Source: Nostoc sp. C052
Lineage (GTDB): Bacteria; Cyanobacteriota; Cyanobacteriia; Cyanobacteriales; Nostocaceae
Length of the DNA: 64,000 nt
Direction: 5' to 3'
Assembly: GCF_013393905.1 (NCBI RefSeq)
Contig: NZ_CP040272.1
Span: 2,294,001 to 2,358,000, forward strand
Shown piece by piece: positions 18,167 through 26,466 of this stretch; position 1 is the stretch's first letter; each line of letters starts with the position of its first letter. Below the pieces are notes generated by a model that saw nothing but the letters and a program-made list of their open reading frames with translations, was not told the DNA's origin and did not search any database. The translations under genes were made by a program, and so were the position numbers.

Positions 18167-18673
18167 TTAGCCAGCCCTGAGTCGTGTTGGGATAAATTCA
18201 TGCTCTATTATCTCGTTATTCTCGCACGTTAGTCGCTGCACACCAGTTAGCCACTGTTGCGACCCCTGTAACCCGATTTTGAATTTAACTGTGCGGGATT
18301 TATACTCTTGTGTGATTGTGATCTGCGGTGGATCAAGAAATCTTGCAGTGAGCGACTGACCTGGATCTATAATCATGCCCTGAGTACCAAGTGCGTAGCT
18401 ACGGAAAGTATTAGAATTTGGCCTGTTTGCGTACTGATCTAGCGATTCTGTTTCCGTAGTTCTATTGCCGCCGTTGTCTGTCGTGATCTTGGTTATTTCC
18501 TCAAAATATTCCAGTGGTGGCGGTGTCAAAAGGCGCAATCTTTTCTGCGATTTGTTGTACCATCTGATACTTATATATAAATTATGCCCAAATTGCCTGT
18601 CCGTTATGATATCACTAGGCTGCATCGTCAAGATATCTAACTCCATATATTTTTTCCAGTCCTCCCCGTTCAC
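18167..18673 (-). CDS. Probable frameshifted C-terminal half of the DUF4157 effector
   Basis: The reading frame shown starts at GTG 18673 and codes 168 residues of no recognised family (contains DILTMQPSDIITDRQFGHN). The same frame is open further upstream to the A9 run at 18800-18808 and reads SGYQPVIQRNPFEKLKKFF. The VIQR stretch is typical of the region just after a DUF4157 domain. The preceding gene, in the other frame, stops only 15 residues after its metallopeptidase domain. One extra A would fuse both into a protein of about 520 residues. I therefore read it as the cargo domain of that protein, detached by a frameshift, slippage or a sequencing error. Function unknown. Confidence 0.6.
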   Translation of the reverse strand: MNGEDWKKYMELDILTMQPSDIITDRQFGHNLYISIRWYNKSQKRLRLLTPPPLEYFEEITKITTDNGGNRTTETESLDQYANRPNSNTFRSYALGTQGMIIDPGQSLTARFLDPPQITITQEYKSRTVKFKIGLQGSQQWLTGVQRLTCENNEIIEHEFIPTRLRAG

Positions 18674-18774
18674 CTGTATTTCTTCTATTTCATTGTCATC
18701 ATCTTTGGAAAAGAATTTTTTAAGCTTTTCAAAAGGGTTACGCTGGATTACTGGTTGATACCCAGAAGGCGAGT

Positions 18775-19734
18775 TCAGAAGGGCTTTAGATTGGACTTGT
18801 TTTTTTTTATCTCCTGGTCAGGAAGCAATTTACGCCCAAGCGCACTACCATTTTGTTGGACAACGTGAGTTAACTCATGGGCAAGTAATTCCTTCCCTCC
18901 ATGACTCTCTGGAGCATATTCTCCTTGACGGAAAAATATATCCTGTCCTGTGGTAAAGGCACGAGCCTGGATGGATTGGTTGAGTTGGTCAGAGCGGCTA
19001 TCTGTGTGGATTTTGACACCACTAAAGTCAGTCCCAAAAGATTGTTCCATTGGTTGCCGGATATCGTCTGAAAGTGGCTGTCCGCCTCCTCGTTCCTGTT
19101 GGATTGAAGTTTCCAAGTCAGATGTGGCTGCAATCCCACCACCCTGACGTTGCAGCGAAATATTGGTATCCGCCAGAGATTTCATTTGTAATTCTTCTTC
19201 TTCCTCTGGCAATGCTTCCCGTTGCAGCGAAATATTGTTATCCGCCAGAGATTTCATTTGTAATTCTTCTTCTTCCTCTGGCAATGCTTCCCGTTGCAGC
19301 GAAATATTGTTATCTGCCAGAGATTTCATTTGTAATTCTTCTTCTTCCTCTGGCAATGCTTCCCGTTGCAGCGAAATATTGTTATCTGCCAGAGATTTCA
19401 TTTGTAATTCTTCTTCTTCCTCTGGCAATGCTTCTCGTTGTACAGACTGCTTACTTACAGACTCGCCCATCGTCTGTATTACCTGCTGTGCTACTCTATC
19501 AGCTTCCTGCTCGTAAACATCTCCTGGCTGGTTAACAGTGAGTTTTGTTTGGGGACGTAGTGATATACGACTAATGTCATGCATTAGTGGTTTGTTGAAG
19601 GGTTGCAGCGATGGAACTGCTTGGGATGAAGCACCAGAGGAGTCTAAACCAAAACCACGCGTCGGTTGTTTGAGTGCAGGTATTGAGAAGGAAGCAGTGG
19701 TTGCTTTTTTGGGCTGACTTACGCGTTCTCTCAT
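18775..19734 (-). CDS. eCIS effector-type protein with DUF4157 metallopeptidase-like domain
   Basis: The 319-residue frame has an N-terminal leader with QPGDVYEQEADRVAQQV at residues 69-85, a motif typical of proteins carried by extracellular contractile injection systems. Four perfect-phase 24-residue repeats (LQREALPEEEEELQMK...) follow. The DUF4157 domain occupies about residues 210-300, with the zinc motif HELTH at 286-290. The frame ends soon after an A9 run, and its expected C-terminal part continues in another frame (18167-18800). It is transcribed away from the eCIS structural genes. The ATG at 19734 has a good AGGAGAAG ribosome site. DUF4157 is a known hallmark of eCIS cargo; its exact activity is not settled. 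Confidence 0.85.
   Translation of the reverse strand: MRERVSQPKKATTASFSIPALKQPTRGFGLDSSGASSQAVPSLQPFNKPLMHDISRISLRPQTKLTVNQPGDVYEQEADRVAQQVIQTMGESVSKQSVQREALPEEEEELQMKSLADNNISLQREALPEEEEELQMKSLADNNISLQREALPEEEEELQMKSLADNNISLQREALPEEEEELQMKSLADTNISLQRQGGGIAATSDLETSIQQERGGGQPLSDDIRQPMEQSFGTDFSGVKIHTDSRSDQLNQSIQARAFTTGQDIFFRQGEYAPESHGGKELLAHELTHVVQQNGSALGRKLLPDQEIKKNKSNLKPF
19148..19435 (-). repeat. Four 72-bp in-frame tandem repeats
   Basis: Units start at 19148, 19220, 19292 and 19364 and differ by only a few bases. Each codes a 24-residue acidic block with PEEEEELQMK. Near identity suggests recent expansion by slippage or unequal recombination, and copy number may vary between strains. Confidence 0.9.
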
Positions 19735-19806
19735 GTACTTCTCCTGATGCCCGATCAGTCGGTGGATAAATATCTATACTAGTTGATCATCTTTAACTAG
19801 AGTACA

Positions 19807-19879
19807 GCGATCGCACTTTTAATACAATTCATCGAAAGTCTAAATTTTCGGCAACCCTATTTTTATAGTATCGGGCGAT
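19807..19879. repeat. 73-bp direct repeat, left copy beside xisH-xisI
   Basis: This stretch, starting GCGATCGCACTTTTAATACA and ending ATCGGGCGAT, recurs at 20852-20924 with two mismatches. It lies 72 bp upstream of the DUF4157 effector start. A diverged form of its first part occurs upstream of the second effector near 22260. Confidence 0.9.
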
Positions 19880-20071
19880 GTCTACGACGGGCTACGCCTA
19901 CGCACTTAAAGAGGTGTAGGGTGGGCAAATCTTGATAATTTGACAATTTCATGTCCATTTACTCAACTAAAAAAAAGAGATGCGATCGCACGTTTTCGCA
20001 CTCTACAATAGTGGCGATGCCTGCGGTGCGCCTACGCACTAAAATGTTAAGTAAATCAGAAAACGTTAACA

Positions 20072-20488
20072 ATGGCAGCTAAAGATAAATTTCATACTGT
20101 AGTTAGAATTGCTTTAGAAAAGGAGCAGTGGAAGATAACCGATGATCCTCTGCGACTAGAAGTTGGCGGAACTAAGTTTGAAATAGATTTAGGTGCAGAG
20201 CAACTGTTAGGAGCAGAGCGGGGTGAAGAAAAAATTGCAGTTGAAATTAAAACGTTCCTGAGTGATTCACCATTAACAGATTATCATGCTGCGTTAGGAC
20301 AGTTTTTGAATTATCGGCTTGCCTTAGAAATCAGCGATCCAAATCGCATTCTCTATTTGGCAGTGCCCATAGGTGTTTATGGAGCTTTTTTCAAGCGGGA
20401 ATTTGCCCAAATATCTGTAGAGAGATATCAGATTAAACAAATTATTTATGACCCAATTCAAGAGGTAATTGTACAATGGATACCCTAG
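20072..20488 (+). CDS. xisH: XisH family protein (PD-(D/E)XK-like fold)
   Basis: The 138-residue protein matches XisH, named as a factor needed for excision of the fdxN element in Anabaena heterocysts. It carries a nuclease-like signature: Asp39 in FEIDLGAEQ and Glu58-x-Lys60 in AVEIKTF, as in the PD-(D/E)XK fold. It overlaps xisI by 13 bp, so the two are translationally coupled. No XisF-type recombinase is visible, so its role here need not be DNA excision; many cyanobacteria hold scattered xisH-xisI pairs of unknown function. The pair is bounded by 73-bp direct repeats. Confidence 0.88.
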   Translation: MAAKDKFHTVVRIALEKEQWKITDDPLRLEVGGTKFEIDLGAEQLLGAERGEEKIAVEIKTFLSDSPLTDYHAALGQFLNYRLALEISDPNRILYLAVPIGVYGAFFKREFAQISVERYQIKQIIYDPIQEVIVQWIP

Positions 20489-20811
20489 AGTCTAATCGCC
20501 ATATCATTCAGTCGTTGTTGACGACTTATGCTGCTATCCCAATAGCGAATGGTCAGATTGATTGTTACACTGTTTTTGATACAAAACAAGACCATTACAT
20601 GGTTATGAATGTGGGATGGGATGGTCATCGGCGAGTCTATGGTTGTGTTTTACATTTGGATATTAAACAGGGAAAAATTTCGATTGAGCAGAATATGACG
20701 GAAATGAGAGTGGCTCAAGAACTTGTAGAGAGAGGGATTCCAAAAGATGATATTGTTTTAGGATTTCAATCTCCTGAAATGCGGGAATATACGGGTTATG
20801 GAGTTTTTTAA
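20476..20811 (+). CDS. xisI: XisI family protein
   Basis: The 111-residue protein fits XisI over its whole length (YTVFDTKQDHYMVMNVGW, RVYGCVLHLDI, GIPKDDIVLGFQSPEMREY). XisI always pairs with XisH and probably forms a complex with it. Its start overlaps the end of xisH. The pair sits between two effector-like genes on the other strand. Its biochemical function is unknown; a toxin-antitoxin-like or regulatory relation between the two is only a hypothesis. Confidence 0.9.
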   Translation: MDTLESNRHIIQSLLTTYAAIPIANGQIDCYTVFDTKQDHYMVMNVGWDGHRRVYGCVLHLDIKQGKISIEQNMTEMRVAQELVERGIPKDDIVLGFQSPEMREYTGYGVF

Positions 20812-20851
20812 CGACAACATCGCGATCGCACTTCACACTCTACAAGATCAG

Positions 20852-20924
20852 GCGATCGCACCTTTAATACAATTCATCGAAAGTCTAAATTTTCGGCAAC
20901 CCAATTTTTATAGTATCGGGCGAT
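20852..20924. repeat. 73-bp direct repeat, right copy beside xisH-xisI
   Basis: Matches 19807-19879 at 71 of 73 positions and lies 9 bp beyond the stop codon of the second effector gene. Together the copies bound a unit of about 1.05 kb that holds xisH and xisI. Confidence 0.9.
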
Positions 20925-20933
20925 CGCACATAT

Positions 20934-22193
20934 TCAAGTTGAAGCTTCAGCAGGCGCATTATCTATCAGCCATGCCTCACCTGCTTTTTCACTGCTGCTA
21001 TATCCCGTTGTATAGCCCCAAGGTACTGCCGATACGCCCATAGCAATTAAGATACTTGGTACCAGCTTTTCATCTAATTCAGCAACCTGGAATTCGTTCT
21101 TTAGTTTCTCCAAGATAAATTGTCGTGGATATTCTGGCATCATACTTAAAGTCTCGCGACTCTTTTTCATTTCTTTCCAAATCTGATTGAAAGCAAATTT
21201 TTGACCAAGCTCCTTCCATTGCTCTTTACGTTTTCCATACTCTGCCTGAGCAGCAGCCAATCTTGTTTTGAGATCCGCTTCGCTGATTCCGCCCTTATTG
21301 TCTTTATTTTGTTGCATGAAGGCTAAAGTGCCAAGATCAAGAGAAGGATAGGTAACTTCTGCAAAATTGCTAACTTTTAAAGACCAATTATCCTTCGTAT
21401 AAATATGGTCAACACTATCTGAGGCTGTTAAATCTAGCCATGCAATATAGTTGCTTCCTTTTTTTAACCGCAAAACTAAATCAGGACGGGTTCCACCCAC
21501 CGTTACCTGTGTATCCACTGAATACTCTCCAGATATGTTGGGGTGAAACTCCGAGTTTGAGTCACTCACCAAGGATTCGATTACATATCCAAAGGCTGCT
21601 GCCATCAACTTCGGGCGCTTTTGCGATAAATGTTCATTCCACTTTTGAACCCAAAGTTTGGTATAACCGTTCAATTCCCCATAAGCTCCTAAACTAGGTA
21701 CGGTGATTGCATAGTTATATGCCTTTTGAACAGTTTCATTATAGGCTGTGAAGAAAGCCTTAGATGCCTCGGCGCTTGTTGGATCGGATTTGTCATAGGT
21801 AGCATTTTCGATATCTCGCTGGATTATAGATTCTCTTTTTTCGTTACCTATCATTAATATCGGCGATCGCTGCACCATCGGCTTCATCTGTAATTCTTCC
21901 TCATTCTCTGGCGCTTGTTGTCGTTGTATGTCCAGAGATTTCATCTGCTGTGCTACGCTATCGGCTTCCTGTTCGTAAATGTCTCCAGGCTGGCTAATTG
22001 AAAGTTTTGCTTGGGTACGCAGTGGTATACGACTGATATCGTGAGTAACTGGTTTATGGAGTGGTTGTATTTTTGGAACCGCCTGGCGTGAAATTGCCGA
22101 CGACTCCAAACCAAAGCCGCGTGTTGGGTGTTTCAGGGATGGAATTGAGAAGCCTGTAGTAGTTTTTTTCTCTTGGCTGACGTGTTCTCTCAT
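20934..22193 (-). CDS. eCIS effector-type protein with nuclease-like C-terminal domain
   Basis: The first 95 residues are strongly similar to the DUF4157 effector next door, including SQPGDIYEQEAD and NEEELQMK, but no HExxH domain follows. Residues about 130-419 form a separate domain. It contains GGTRPDLVLRL then AWLDLTAS, with Asp238 and Asp254, a pattern seen in PD-(D/E)XK-type nucleases. I infer a nuclease-type cargo. An upstream start at 22214 is possible, but the ATG at 22193 is chosen because it aligns with the neighbour and has AGGAAAAG before it. No immunity gene is evident, unless the xisH-xisI pair or a distant gene serves. Confidence 0.72.
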   Translation of the reverse strand: MREHVSQEKKTTTGFSIPSLKHPTRGFGLESSAISRQAVPKIQPLHKPVTHDISRIPLRTQAKLSISQPGDIYEQEADSVAQQMKSLDIQRQQAPENEEELQMKPMVQRSPILMIGNEKRESIIQRDIENATYDKSDPTSAEASKAFFTAYNETVQKAYNYAITVPSLGAYGELNGYTKLWVQKWNEHLSQKRPKLMAAAFGYVIESLVSDSNSEFHPNISGEYSVDTQVTVGGTRPDLVLRLKKGSNYIAWLDLTASDSVDHIYTKDNWSLKVSNFAEVTYPSLDLGTLAFMQQNKDNKGGISEADLKTRLAAAQAEYGKRKEQWKELGQKFAFNQIWKEMKKSRETLSMMPEYPRQFILEKLKNEFQVAELDEKLVPSILIAMGVSAVPWGYTTGYSSSEKAGEAWLIDNAPAEAST

Positions 22194-22386
22194 TTTCTTT
22201 TCCTGGTTGCCCAAGCAGTAGCTAGATGAATATTTTGCTGTTACTCACAATTTAGAGTACTGCGATCGCATTTCCAACACAATTGTTCAAAAGTCTGAAT
22301 CCAGGGAAAAACTAAGTTCGACTTTTGGCTACTTTTGATTCTGATGCAGTACCTTTAGCCTTGATTTAGGGAGAGTTTTTTTATTT

Positions 22387-22617
22387 ATGGACTCAAATCA
22401 GCAACAGAGTTTTTTCACATTCGATGGAGACGTTGGCGGTACTGCTGGCTATGCAGGGGTTTCATCAGCTAGCAAGGCGGCGAATGCTGCGGGTAAATAC
22501 CTCAATGACTCACGGCTCTTGAACCAACTTACAGAACACGTATATAAACTGCTGCTAGAGGACTTGCGATCGCAGCGCGAAAGGGTAGGTAATTATGATT
22601 CTCAAAGGTGGTTGTGA
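22387..22617 (+). CDS. Small eCIS-associated protein
   Basis: The 76-residue protein starts the rightward eCIS block. Its last 35 residues (VYKLLLEDLRSQRERVGNY...RW) resemble the last 32 residues of the 1087-residue protein two genes on (IYHRLRQRIEIERERHGGY...PW), so both may dock on the same partner. Its stop overlaps the ATG of the tube gene (TGATG). The position next to a tube gene recalls the small Afp6-type proteins of other eCIS, but I do not recognise the family with certainty. Confidence 0.7.
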   Translation: MDSNQQQSFFTFDGDVGGTAGYAGVSSASKAANAAGKYLNDSRLLNQLTEHVYKLLLEDLRSQRERVGNYDSQRWL

Positions 22618-23141
22618 TGGCTACAGGCGCTAATAACGGCAACATTACTCACGAATTAAATTATGTCACTACTAATCGTTTCTACGTTGAGATAGACAGT
22701 TCTATTGCTGCATCTTTCGCCGAATGTTCAGGATTAAGTATTCAAATTAAGAAAAATGTTTTTCAAGAAGGTGGTGTCAACGATCAGCAAAGAATTTATT
22801 TAGGTCATACAGAATTTACAGACATCACTCTTAAACGTGGAGTTACCGATCATCCAGGTTTTTGGAACTGGATGAATGCAGTTTTTGATGAACAAAAGAA
22901 AACATCTCGACGTAATGTCAATATTTTGATTTTCAATCAAGCCGGTGAAACAATGATGAGTTGGACTTTAATTGGTGCTATCCCCATAACCTGGAAAACA
23001 CCGACACTTCAAGCAGATGGCAAAGCCGTTGCCATTGAAGAATTAACTTTAGCTTATGAAGGTTTACAAGTTGCCAGAGCTACAGGAGGAGGTAGTTCTG
23101 TACAACGAAATCAAAAAACCGGATATTTTGTTTCTAGTTAA
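22617..23141 (+). CDS. eCIS/phage tail tube protein (gp19-like)
   Basis: The protein of about 174 residues is a T4 gp19-type tail tube protein: TNRFYVEIDSSIAASFAECSGL, then ITLKRGVTDHPGFWNWMN, are the conserved stretches. It forms the inner tube, or its baseplate-proximal ring as Afp5 does. The frame extends to GTG 22608, but ATG 22617 fits the TGATG overlap with the previous stop. It is the only tube-type gene in the window; no sheath gene accompanies it. The following genes match the Afp7 to Afp12 part of an eCIS. Confidence 0.9.
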   Translation: MATGANNGNITHELNYVTTNRFYVEIDSSIAASFAECSGLSIQIKKNVFQEGGVNDQQRIYLGHTEFTDITLKRGVTDHPGFWNWMNAVFDEQKKTSRRNVNILIFNQAGETMMSWTLIGAIPITWKTPTLQADGKAVAIEELTLAYEGLQVARATGGGSSVQRNQKTGYFVSS

Positions 23142-23164
23142 TTGGCTATTTTTTAACTATAACT

Positions 23165-26100
23165 ATGCAAATTATTCAACCTACACTAGGAAACAATATT
23201 CATCCCCTGGGCATTAGAACATCTTTATCTAATTCTCACAAAATGTTATTGAGAAAAGAGTCTGCTTATCTACATTCACAAAGTAATGTTATCAGTTTCA
23301 TCCAAAATAAACCACCATTAGTTACATCCTCAAAGTTTTTCTTATCTCGTGAATATGAGCCATCGATACAACCACTAATAGGTTGGGATAGTTGGGATAC
23401 TCAGGATGTAAATAATGAATTCCCCTTACTTGAGTTTGATTCTGCTGATTTCATAAATCCACTAGAAAATAGTAATATTAACAGTAGCGAGCTAGTAAAA
23501 AATAGTATTCCAGAGATAATACCAACTCGCATTAAAAACAATACGAGTAATGATACGTCATCAGAAATCAATATTAGTACTAAAAGTAAAAGTAAATCTG
23601 AGTCTAAATCAAGAAAAACAAATAAATCTCAACAGCCTCCAGAAAAAAAATCAGCCACTAAATCTAAGGCTAAAAAATCGGTCAAATCATCTGCAACTAA
23701 TTTTATTGACGAAAGCAAAATTCCTATTAATTCAGATGAAAATAGCTTATTAGCATCAGAGAAACCTCTGCTTGTTGAGACTAACTTAGAACTCCCCACT
23801 TTACAACTGGATATTGCTTCAGATAATATTATAAATGATGATTCAATTGATATTATAACGCCTGGTATAAATACACCAAGTTTATCTAATACACCAAGTT
23901 TATCTAACGTTAAAGATAAACTGACTTTATTCAATAATATTACTAACGATGAACTGCAAGTAAATCCTAAATTAGAATCTAATTTAACTAGTAGAGAATC
24001 GTCTGAGATAGAAAGTGTTTTACAATTACAACAAGAAAATAAATTAGATGATAATGCAAGTTATTCAGTAAAATCTTCACTTGTAGAATTTCCTTTTTAT
24101 CAAAATGTAGATCAAACATTTGTTCCTCATAGTTCCTTGGAGAATGATGAACAACAGATAATCTCTGAAGCATTAGAATTAGTTAATATTTCAGATATTC
24201 CATTCAGTCAAACGCTACCACAACAGGATATTGAAACAGATCAACTTACTTCGGTAATTGATAATCAAGCCATCGCTTCTTCAACAAATTTAATACATCA
24301 AAATGAAGTATTACCAACCTTTATATCTCCATCGTCAGGAGAAAAATTATCATACATAAATAGAAAGAGTGATTTTGAGGCAATTACAGATATTGAAGCA
24401 GACTTAATATTAGAAGATCATCCAAATAATTTTGACACAGATAATTTAGTGGCTGATAATTCTCTAGAAAATACAGCTTTATCATCAACATTGACATCGC
24501 CTGATGTTAATGACACACTTCATATTTTGGCGAATGATGAAAATATAGTAGGAACGCACAGCTATACACCACTACAAGATACTGCTGTACCTAATTCTCA
24601 GTCTTCAGTTGCAAAAAGCCCTATTCCAATACAACCAGAGATTGTCTCTAGTTTTACGAATCAGTCTCCAGCCAATATACCTATTCAGTTAACACCAAAC
24701 TCAGCCGATATTGAAGACACACCCAGTTTATTCGCAAACTCTGATAATCATGAACAGTTAGTAACTTTAGAGTCGCAATCTGCTATTGCAGATAATCTTT
24801 TAGATGTCTCAACAAATGCAACTTCACCGCAACATGACAGCAGTATTGAGAATACTATCAACGAGTCTACAGAAAGTTATCCCATCTTAGCGCTACCTGA
24901 GATTGTTGAAGCACCGGAAGTTATCGCCACGTCGCCTGAGATTTTTGAAATACCAGCAATTACCGCCACGTCACCTGAGATTGGTGAAACACCAACAGTT
25001 ATCGCCACATCACCTGAGATTGTTGAAGCACCGGAAGTTATCGCCACATCACCTGAGATTTTTGAAATACCAGCAATTACCGCCACATCGCCTGAGATTG
25101 TTGAACCACCGGAAGTTATCGCCACGTCACCTGAGATTGGTGAAACACCAGAAGTTATCGCCACGTCACCTGAGATTGTTGAAGCACCAGAAGTTATCGC
25201 CACATCGCCTGAGATTGTTGAAGCACCAACAGTTATCGCCACATCGCCTGAGATTGATGAAAGTGTGATGTCTCACAAGGACGCCAACATACCAACAATT
25301 CCCGCCACATTACCTGAAATCGTTACAACTGAGAGTATTTTCAGGAAAACTATTGACAATGAACAACCAATAGAATCAGAACTTCCCTTTGCCGTAACAA
25401 ATCCTGAGATATCAACCGTTGATATTTCAGATAATCCAGATATCCCGGAAGAAGCAACTTCCGCACAAAATCAGGTAACTATACCATCTGAAGTTGAGCA
25501 AAACGCGACTATTAAAAATTTGCCCGCACCTAAAGGTTATGCTACTGGTGGTTATGTAACAGACTCCCACGTTGAAAATCGTCAACAGATTGCAGCCTCG
25601 GATACAGTACCAGCAATGCTTACACCTGGGGAGTTTGTGATTAATACTAGAGATGCACAGAAGAATTTACCTCTACTACATCACATCAACACTGGTGGAA
25701 CACCGCAAGATATTATCCTTCCAAGTTTACAGACACCCAATCCCACAGAACCAGAAGAAACAACTTTTCCAGAGACTCCGACTAAAGTCGATTCTTTTCC
25801 AGACACTTCATTACAGCTAAAAAGCACCGAAACTTACTCACCTCAGATATCCAGTTCTGTAATTCCTTCTTCTTTGGGGTTGAATATTAGTAAACAGAAG
25901 CTTTCAATTCTCAATTCTCCACAGCTTAATCCTCTTCAAAACGAAACAATTGATGTGGATGAAACTTCACCTCAATACTCCTCACCTCCCCTAATTTTCC
26001 GAAAAGAAAATCCCCGCGCTAATACACCTTCCCAATGGTCGAATACACCTTCTCAATGGTCAAGTGTGGAAGATTTACTCAATGGAAATAATGATGAATT

Positions 26101-26428
26101 CACTAAATTTAACTTTAGTGATGCGGAATCCAATAGCCAAAATTATGATTTTTCTTATGTTGAGGAGTCGCCACAAGTTTTTGCTAAACACCTTCCTACA
26201 TCTAGAGGCTTTGCAGATGGCGGAGAAGTGACTCCACCCGACATATCTAGAGAAATACAACCGATAACTGAGACAATAGAGAATACGTCTTTAGCTTCTC
26301 AAGAAGATGATAAAGATGATACGGCTAATCTTGAAGCTCTAGCCCGTGAAATTTATCACAGATTACGACAACGAATAGAAATTGAGCGAGAACGTCATGG
26401 CGGTTACTCTGGTCGATTACCTTGGTAA
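23165..26428 (+). CDS. Large repeat-rich eCIS protein with tape-measure-type motif
   Basis: The 1087-residue protein is mostly disordered, with Ser/Lys/Asn-rich N-terminal parts and nine 13-residue repeats (PEIVEAPEVIATS type) at about residues 578-694. Near residue 790 it has GYATGGYV, then DTVPAMLTPGEFVIN, a motif common near the ends of phage tape-measure proteins. The C-terminus matches that of the 76-residue protein at 22387. No long hydrophobic segment is seen. I infer a length-determining or tube-filling protein of the particle, but its size and composition would also fit a cargo adaptor. It lies between tube and hub-adaptor genes, 24 bp after the tube gene. Confidence 0.65.
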   Translation: MQIIQPTLGNNIHPLGIRTSLSNSHKMLLRKESAYLHSQSNVISFIQNKPPLVTSSKFFLSREYEPSIQPLIGWDSWDTQDVNNEFPLLEFDSADFINPLENSNINSSELVKNSIPEIIPTRIKNNTSNDTSSEINISTKSKSKSESKSRKTNKSQQPPEKKSATKSKAKKSVKSSATNFIDESKIPINSDENSLLASEKPLLVETNLELPTLQLDIASDNIINDDSIDIITPGINTPSLSNTPSLSNVKDKLTLFNNITNDELQVNPKLESNLTSRESSEIESVLQLQQENKLDDNASYSVKSSLVEFPFYQNVDQTFVPHSSLENDEQQIISEALELVNISDIPFSQTLPQQDIETDQLTSVIDNQAIASSTNLIHQNEVLPTFISPSSGEKLSYINRKSDFEAITDIEADLILEDHPNNFDTDNLVADNSLENTALSSTLTSPDVNDTLHILANDENIVGTHSYTPLQDTAVPNSQSSVAKSPIPIQPEIVSSFTNQSPANIPIQLTPNSADIEDTPSLFANSDNHEQLVTLESQSAIADNLLDVSTNATSPQHDSSIENTINESTESYPILALPEIVEAPEVIATSPEIFEIPAITATSPEIGETPTVIATSPEIVEAPEVIATSPEIFEIPAITATSPEIVEPPEVIATSPEIGETPEVIATSPEIVEAPEVIATSPEIVEAPTVIATSPEIDESVMSHKDANIPTIPATLPEIVTTESIFRKTIDNEQPIESELPFAVTNPEISTVDISDNPDIPEEATSAQNQVTIPSEVEQNATIKNLPAPKGYATGGYVTDSHVENRQQIAASDTVPAMLTPGEFVINTRDAQKNLPLLHHINTGGTPQDIILPSLQTPNPTEPEETTFPETPTKVDSFPDTSLQLKSTETYSPQISSSVIPSSLGLNISKQKLSILNSPQLNPLQNETIDVDETSPQYSSPPLIFRKENPRANTPSQWSNTPSQWSSVEDLLNGNNDEFTKFNFSDAESNSQNYDFSYVEESPQVFAKHLPTSRGFADGGEVTPPDISREIQPITETIENTSLASQEDDKDDTANLEALAREIYHRLRQRIEIERERHGGYSGRLPW
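24896..25246 (+). repeat. Nine 39-bp tandem repeats coding 13-residue units
   Basis: Each unit codes PEI-x-E-x-P-x-(V/I)-x-A-T-S; a partial tenth (PEIDES) follows. Variation is mostly at the third and eighth residues. The reverse strand also stays open through this stretch, an effect of the repeat. Confidence 0.88.
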
Positions 26429-26466
26429 TTTTCTATTCAATAATTAATTTTTGGAGAACTATTCAA

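Noticed and set aside
20072..20811. fdxN-type excision element
   Set aside because: There is no XisF-type recombinase and no nif gene; xisH-xisI pairs are scattered in cyanobacteria.
24877..25242. Reverse-strand repeat frame within the 1087-residue gene
   Set aside because: It is an artefact of the 39-bp in-frame repeats.
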